64,000 nt of DNA, from assembly GCA_020832235.1 (NCBI GenBank), contig JAFIEZ010000010.1, positions 124,001-188,000 of the forward strand, in the 5' to 3' direction. The notes beneath the pieces are model-generated. The model worked only from the letters and a program-made list of their open reading frames with translations. It did no database searches and had not been told where the DNA came from. The position numbers were made by a program, and so were the translations under genes. Shown here piece after piece: positions 58,943 to 64,000 of this stretch. Origin of the DNA: Bacteroidota bacterium. Lineage in GTDB: Bacteria > Bacteroidota > Rhodothermia > Balneolales > HLUCCA01. Position 1 is the stretch's first letter, and every line of letters starts with the position of its first letter.

Positions 58943-59800
58943 ATGATTGAAATCAATATTTGGGACTACCTCGACGAGACTTTTTGGAAAAACCTGACGA
59001 AGGGTGTTCTGTTTTTAGCTATTACCGTTCCGATTATACTGTATTTTCGCAAGGTTGTTCGTCAGGCGGTCACGCGTAAGTATGGGGTCCATTATGGGAT
59101 GCTTACCAGTAAGGTTTTTTACTACACACTTATGGGTATAGTATTGATGGCATTCCTCACAGAGCTTGGTTTTAGTTTAGGCCCACTGCTTGGTGCTGCC
59201 GGTATCGTTGGCGTGGCACTTGGGTTTGCATCACAAACCAGTGTTTCGAATGTCATCAGTGGACTTTTTCTCATTGCTGAAAAGCCATTTGAAGTGGGGG
59301 ATGTCATCACCGTGGGTGATTTGACCGGAGCAGTACTTTCAATAGATACCTTATCCATTAAGATCAGGACTTTCGATAATCGTTTTGTTCGTGTTCCTAA
59401 TGAAATGATCTTGAAGCAAGTGGTCGTCAATATTACCCGCTTTCCCATCCGTCGTATCGATATTCCAGTCGGCTTTGCCTATAAAGAGGATATTGAAAGG
59501 GTTCGGACGATCTTATTTGATATCGCTGCAAATAATAATCTTGCATTGGAAGAACCTGCACCTATGGTTAATTTCAACAGTTTCAGCAGCTCATCCGTAG
59601 AGTTGATGTTCAGAGTCTGGGTTGCCAAGACAGACTTTCTCGCTCTAAGAGACCAGCTCCATCTTTCTATTAAAAAACGATTTGATGAAGAAGGTGTTGA
59701 AATACCGTTCCCGCATGTATCGCTCTACACAGGTGAGGCCAGCAAGCCGTTTCCAATTACCATGGTACCACCCGAAACTGAAAAGCAGGATAAACTATAA
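58943..59800 (+). CDS. MscS-family mechanosensitive ion channel
   Basis: GAAGIVGVALGFASQTSVSNVISGLFLIAEKPFEVGDVITVGDLTGAVLSIDTLSIKIRTFDNRFVRVPN. Confidence 0.93.
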   Translation: MIEINIWDYLDETFWKNLTKGVLFLAITVPIILYFRKVVRQAVTRKYGVHYGMLTSKVFYYTLMGIVLMAFLTELGFSLGPLLGAAGIVGVALGFASQTSVSNVISGLFLIAEKPFEVGDVITVGDLTGAVLSIDTLSIKIRTFDNRFVRVPNEMILKQVVVNITRFPIRRIDIPVGFAYKEDIERVRTILFDIAANNNLALEEPAPMVNFNSFSSSSVELMFRVWVAKTDFLALRDQLHLSIKKRFDEEGVEIPFPHVSLYTGEASKPFPITMVPPETEKQDKL

Positions 59801-59923
59801 CGGGTTTTTCACAAGGGCGGATGGATGTGAATCGGGATTCAACTCCATTGATTACAAAATCCCCCAAAGCTCAGAAAGCTGTTCATGTTGTGCTTAGTAC
59901 TGCGCACCTTTCTGGTAAAGACC

Positions 59924-60667
59924 CTATGAAAAGCGTTCAATCAGCCGGGCTTCATTAAGTCGCTGGTAAGCATTGAGTTTATCTTCTTGTTTGCTTGCAA
60001 TGGTCATTTCCCGTTTTCCAAGTGCTCCGGGTGCGCGCGCAACCAGCCATCCACCAACGGCCATTGCGCCACGGGCTTTGGTTGCGGCACAATATGTCAC
60101 CATTGTTGCATCACTTTTACAGGTTGCATAGAGTCTTTTGAAAACGTTATTCGACCATAACTCAGGGTTCACATCAGGTGAGAATGGATCATGAAATACA
60201 AAGTCGAATACACCTTCAGGCAGTACCATATCCTCCATTTTCCCCATGAAAACCTGTAATTTCATGCCTGGTATAATCTGATACTCAATTGAATCATGCT
60301 GCAGTCTTTCGAAAATTGGAACCAGGTGTGCTGCCAGCTGTGGATGTTCCAGGAAGGAACCGTAGTTCAATTCTCGGGCGACCTCATTCGAAATAGGATA
60401 TGCCTCAACACTCTGAAACAAAATGGTAGAAGAACTTCCCAATGCTAACTTGTAGTCGGCAAGGAGCAATGCATTCAGTCCTGTGCCAAACCCAGTCTCC
60501 AACACATTTATCGGTAATCCCGCTTCCAATATCTTTAAGATACTGGAAGCTTCAAAAAATACATGGATACTTTCGGCAACAGCTCCGTTCGGATTATGAT
60601 AGAACTGACCGAATTCCTCAGAGTACACTGTGTGGGATCCGTCCCTGCAGGCTTCTAGTCGTGGCAT
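59924..60667 (-). CDS. mnmD: tRNA (5-methylaminomethyl-2-thiouridine)-methyltransferase, MnmD/MnmC N-domain-like
   Basis: DGSHTVYSEEFGQFYHNPNGAVAESIHVFFEA; VLETGFGTGLNALL; FDFVFHDPFSPDVNPELWS; YCAATKARGAM. Confidence 0.87.
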   Translation of the reverse strand: MPRLEACRDGSHTVYSEEFGQFYHNPNGAVAESIHVFFEASSILKILEAGLPINVLETGFGTGLNALLLADYKLALGSSSTILFQSVEAYPISNEVARELNYGSFLEHPQLAAHLVPIFERLQHDSIEYQIIPGMKLQVFMGKMEDMVLPEGVFDFVFHDPFSPDVNPELWSNNVFKRLYATCKSDATMVTYCAATKARGAMAVGGWLVARAPGALGKREMTIASKQEDKLNAYQRLNEARLIERFS

Positions 60668-60675
60668 AATCTGTA

Positions 60676-62037
60676 TTAGGGTTGTGTATCGTTGTTTGAT
60701 CGAACACTGGCATTCCCTACACGAGCATGGACCCTTACCAGTGGACCTCCACCGTTGATCGTACCCCGAATATATTGAGACGCACGTTCTCCGTCGAATT
60801 CAAAATGTTCATCCAGCGTGGCACTTGAACCGTCGATACTGATATCGGCCCGCATAGGAGAGGGAATACTCAGATTAACATTACCTACTCTAGACTCCGC
60901 GTCTATACGTTGGTTGGTTGAGTGTATACTGGCCGTAATGTTTCCAGCCCGTGTTCGAAGCTCTGTATTTGCACGAATTTCGTCTGCCTGAATGTTTCCA
61001 GCCCGCGTTCGCAGAGCAGTGGTGCCGCTTATTTTGTTGGCCCGAATATTACCCGCGCGGGTTTCTGCAACGGTTCTGCCGTAAAGTGCTACTAGTGTGA
61101 GGTTGCCTGCACGTGTTTCCAGGGTGATATCGCCGCCAGCATTCATAGCTTCAATGTTACCAGATTGTGTTCTTAATTTGTACGTAAGTCCTCCTTCTGG
61201 TACCAAAACCCGTACTCCTGCTGTTATGGAGTTACTTACATCCGTTGCCCAGAGTCTCTGCAATCGAGATGTCCAGTGTTCATCACGCTGTATTCGCTCA
61301 ATGCGAACCTGCACTGATTCTGGATTTTTTGAAACAACGGTTCTATAAAACCGCTCAAATTCACCGCTTTGATTTCGATCTGCAACCCAAACCTGAACGA
61401 TTACGTCACTACCTGAATGTGTCGTCAGCTGAATGTGACCTGTTTCAATATCAACGTCTACAGCTGCCAGGGCAAATGCCGGGAAGCGTTCTTCTGAAAT
61501 TAAACTGGCCTTTTCTTCGTTGAAACGATTATCGAATTCACCTGCACCCGACATCCCGTCTACGGCAGAACCAACACTACTCAGTACTTCCCCAAGTGCC
61601 GACATTCGTTCTCTTGTTTCCGTTTCGTTTTTCTGATTCTCGAGGTTGTTGCCAGTGTCAGACGGTGCGCTTTCACGGCTGGATGTGAGGGGGCTTGATG
61701 CATCTGTATCACGTACCGTCTCAAGTTCAGAGGTGATGGCCACCGGTTTTTCGGTAGATAAGAGGTCGGGTATTTGTGTATCTGTATCGCTTTCTAAGCG
61801 CATCTCAATCGGTTCGTCGTCATGGTTATTATCCCACGAGCCATCACCTGGCGTATTTTCGGCATCGCTCAGAACATTGGTATAATCCTTCTCAATTGGC
61901 GCTGCAATAGTACTGTCAGGAGCGTGTTGATCTTGCTGCGGTGCCCTGGTGTCTTTGCCCCAATCCCCAAAATAGACGGAATAACCAATTATTACGATTC
62001 CAATGACAATTATTTCCCAGGATATACGTGATTTCAT
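60676..62037 (-). CDS. Membrane-anchored DUF4097-like beta-solenoid protein
   Basis: N-terminal TM (IVIGIVIIGYSVYFG), long Ser/Asp/Glu linker, C-terminal repeated TRAGNI units. Confidence 0.7.
   Translation of the reverse strand: MKSRISWEIIVIGIVIIGYSVYFGDWGKDTRAPQQDQHAPDSTIAAPIEKDYTNVLSDAENTPGDGSWDNNHDDEPIEMRLESDTDTQIPDLLSTEKPVAITSELETVRDTDASSPLTSSRESAPSDTGNNLENQKNETETRERMSALGEVLSSVGSAVDGMSGAGEFDNRFNEEKASLISEERFPAFALAAVDVDIETGHIQLTTHSGSDVIVQVWVADRNQSGEFERFYRTVVSKNPESVQVRIERIQRDEHWTSRLQRLWATDVSNSITAGVRVLVPEGGLTYKLRTQSGNIEAMNAGGDITLETRAGNLTLVALYGRTVAETRAGNIRANKISGTTALRTRAGNIQADEIRANTELRTRAGNITASIHSTNQRIDAESRVGNVNLSIPSPMRADISIDGSSATLDEHFEFDGERASQYIRGTINGGGPLVRVHARVGNASVRSNNDTQP
60876..61176 (-). 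repeat. Tandem about 54-bp units encoding 18-aa TRAGN[IL] repeats
   Basis: TQSGNIEAMNAGGDITLE / TRAGNLTLVALYGRTVAE / TRAGNIRANKISGTTALR / TRAGNIQADEIRANTELR / TRAGNITASIHSTNQRIDAE / SRVGN. Confidence 0.85.
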
Positions 62038-62209
62038 AGAGATGTCGGTTTCAATGTATGCCTTATTATATGGAGGTTTACGTAATGGAGGTCATGAAAG
62101 TTCAACCTGACAGGCATAATGCTTAATTTACTCAAATTGATACGGGAATCTCGCTCAGATGATAACATCTGACGTATTAACTGCATAACGTTCACAACTT
62201 TTAAAAACT

Positions 62210-62920
62210 ATGAAAACAAAACTTATTTGGTTAGGTCACTCTGCATTTCAATTAACTACACCTACCGGCAAGGTGGTTTACATAGATCCATTTTTATCGG
62301 GTAATCCCAAGACACCCGATGCGTTTAAAAAAGTAGAAAAGGCCGACTATATTCTGCTAACGCATGGTCATGAGGATCATGTGGGCGACACCCTTGAAAT
62401 TGCCGCCGGTACCGGGGCAAAGGTTGTAGGTAATGTAGAGCTCATTGGATTGTTGAAAAAAGCAGGCCTTGCACAGTCGCAGGCTGTTGAATTCAACAAG
62501 GGCGGAACCTTACAATTTGAAGGATTTACCGTTACGCTGGTATCGGCAAATCATAGCTCTTCGTACAAGATGGAGTATGCCGGGGAGGCGGGTGGCCTCG
62601 TTGTTCGCATGGAGGATGACCTCACGTTTTATCACATGGGCGACACGAATATCTTCGCAGATCTAGAATTTTATGGAGAGATGTACAAGCCCGACCTCAT
62701 CGCGGTACCTATTGGGGATTTGTACACGATGGGTCACTTTGAGGCTGCCTTATGCTGTGAATTAATTGGGGCACCGTTTGCTGTACCCATTCACTATGGC
62801 ACCTTCCCTGCGCTTACAGGATCACCGGAATTGTTTCAGGCTGCAGCCGCAGAAGGGTCCGATACAACGGTGCTGATTCCGAAGCCCGGTGAAATCATTA
62901 CCTTGCCTGAAACAGCATGA
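62210..62920 (+). CDS. UPF0173-family metal-dependent hydrolase (MBL fold)
   Basis: LIWLGHSAFQLTTPTGKVVYIDPFLSGNP; LLTHGHEDHVGD; HMGDTNIFADLEFYGEMYKPDLIAVPIGDLYTMG. Confidence 0.92.
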   Translation: MKTKLIWLGHSAFQLTTPTGKVVYIDPFLSGNPKTPDAFKKVEKADYILLTHGHEDHVGDTLEIAAGTGAKVVGNVELIGLLKKAGLAQSQAVEFNKGGTLQFEGFTVTLVSANHSSSYKMEYAGEAGGLVVRMEDDLTFYHMGDTNIFADLEFYGEMYKPDLIAVPIGDLYTMGHFEAALCCELIGAPFAVPIHYGTFPALTGSPELFQAAAAEGSDTTVLIPKPGEIITLPETA

Positions 62921-64000
62921 TAAACAGGCAGATAGAAGAGCTGGCTCACGGAGTGTACGACAAATTGGTAGATTTACGTCGCCATTTTCATCGACATCCG
63001 GAGCTCAGCTATCACGAGTTTAACACCACACAACGGATTGTAGAAGAGTTGGAACCGCTCGGTTATGAAGTTCATCGTCCACTTGAAACAGGATGCATTG
63101 CGGTGTTGAAAGGGGGCGTAGAGGCCGACCGTGTATTGGCCTTACGTGCGGATATTGATGCGCTGCCTATGGAAGAAGAGGGTGACTACAAAGCAGACTT
63201 TCTTTCGCAGGTACCCGGTGTGGCACATTGCTGCGGACATGACTTGCATACGGCCAACCTGTTAGGCGTTGCGCATATATTATCGAGCTTGCAAGAGCAG
63301 ATTCCAGGTACCGTGGTGCTCATTTTTCAACCAGGAGAGGAGAAGCCTCCCGGAGGTGCCCGCCTGCTCATGGAGACCGGTTTATTACAACGTCTGGGTG
63401 TTCAGGCCATATACGGACTGCATTCGTATCCCTATGGTCAGGTAGGAGAAGTTTCGTTGATTAAAGGTCCTATGATGGCCCGCCCCGATGAGTTTGTGCT
63501 AAAGGTTATTGGGAAGGGTGGTCATGCCGCCATACCGCAAAAAGCCATAGATCCGGTGGTTATTTCAGCGCAGATCATTACGGTCATCCAAAGCATCGTA
63601 TCTCGTTCGGTTAATCCGTTGGAGTCGGCCGTTGTGACCATCGGCAAAATCGCCGGAGGTACAGTTTGCAACGTCATTCCCGACTCGGTCATCATGCTGG
63701 GAACCATTCGATCGTTTTCAGAGGAGCTCAGCGAACGCATCAGCCGTCAGATTGAACAAACTGCCACTGGTATCGCCAACGCCGCAGGGGCAAGCATAGC
63801 ATATGAGCTGATAAAAGGTTACCCTGCCGTTGTGAATACGCCCTGGGCAGTGGATGCACTGGAACAAACGGCTGCTGGATTACCCGGAGTACGGGCTGTT
63901 CCATTAGCAGAACCGATCATGGCCGGCGAAGACTTTGCATTCTATCAGCAGGAGTTTCCGGGCAGTTACATGTATCTGGGCACGGGAAGTCCGCAGGCAG
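62917..64000 (+). CDS. M20-family amidohydrolase/aminoacylase (runs off window end)
   Basis: Own translation from ATG 62917 overlapping UPF0173 stop: VDLRRHFHRHPELSYHEFNTT, ALRADIDALPMEE, AHCCGHDLHTANLLG, FQPGEEKPPGGARLL; absent from ORF track because no stop. Confidence 0.92.
   Translation, partial: MINRQIEELAHGVYDKLVDLRRHFHRHPELSYHEFNTTQRIVEELEPLGYEVHRPLETGCIAVLKGGVEADRVLALRADIDALPMEEEGDYKADFLSQVPGVAHCCGHDLHTANLLGVAHILSSLQEQIPGTVVLIFQPGEEKPPGGARLLMETGLLQRLGVQAIYGLHSYPYGQVGEVSLIKGPMMARPDEFVLKVIGKGGHAAIPQKAIDPVVISAQIITVIQSIVSRSVNPLESAVVTIGKIAGGTVCNVIPDSVIMLGTIRSFSEELSERISRQIEQTATGIANAAGASIAYELIKGYPAVVNTPWAVDALEQTAAGLPGVRAVPLAEPIMAGEDFAFYQQEFPGSYMYLGTGSPQA

Noticed and set aside
59682-59897. 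71-aa plus ORF overlapping the end of mscS
   Set aside because: Out of frame with mscS, no motif, ends in a short spacer.
60876-61176. CRISPR-like or phase-variable DNA repeat
   Set aside because: Units are about 54 bp, adjacent, in frame and explained by protein solenoid repeats; no spacers.
1-64000. Mobile elements, prophage, integron, toxin-antitoxin or defence genes
   Set aside because: No transposase, integrase, phage structural, restriction, Cas, or TA signature seen in any listed ORF.

Overview
The window is a 64-kb chromosomal segment that is almost entirely single-copy housekeeping and envelope genes. No prophage, transposon, CRISPR array, toxin-antitoxin or recognisable defence island was seen. 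Gene content points to a Bacteroidota/Rhodothermota/Balneolota-type bacterium (inference): a short RpoD-type sigma factor, several promoter-like TTG-N18-20-TAnnTTTG sequences, a fused E2-E1 2-oxoglutarate enzyme, an ExbB/ExbD/ExbD cluster, DUF4175-like and BatA-like proteins. Recognised genes include partial cysS, glycerate 2-kinase, a six-tRNA cluster, clpC, gpmI, rpsT, cmk, rpsA, nadA, a MoxR ATPase, uppP, nuoJKLMN, rpsF-rpsR-rplI, thiL, ftsH, folE2, kgd/sucA-type fusion, pepF, deoB, rpoD, a 14-blade propeller sensor kinase with a LuxR-type regulator, MscS, mnmD, UPF0173 and a partial M20 amidohydrolase. The parts most worth follow-up are: (i) a large secreted or outer-membrane protein with a canonical EF-hand loop, next to ExbB - small membrane protein - ExbD - ExbD; (ii) the propeller kinase/regulator pair, followed by a His/Trp-repeat lipoprotein whose promoter region carries direct and inverted repeats; (iii) a GAF + degenerate GGDEF-like protein translationally coupled to pepF; (iv) a DUF432-like/MscS gene pair; (v) an 18-residue-period TRAGNI solenoid protein. 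None of these is demonstrated to be a new system from sequence alone.
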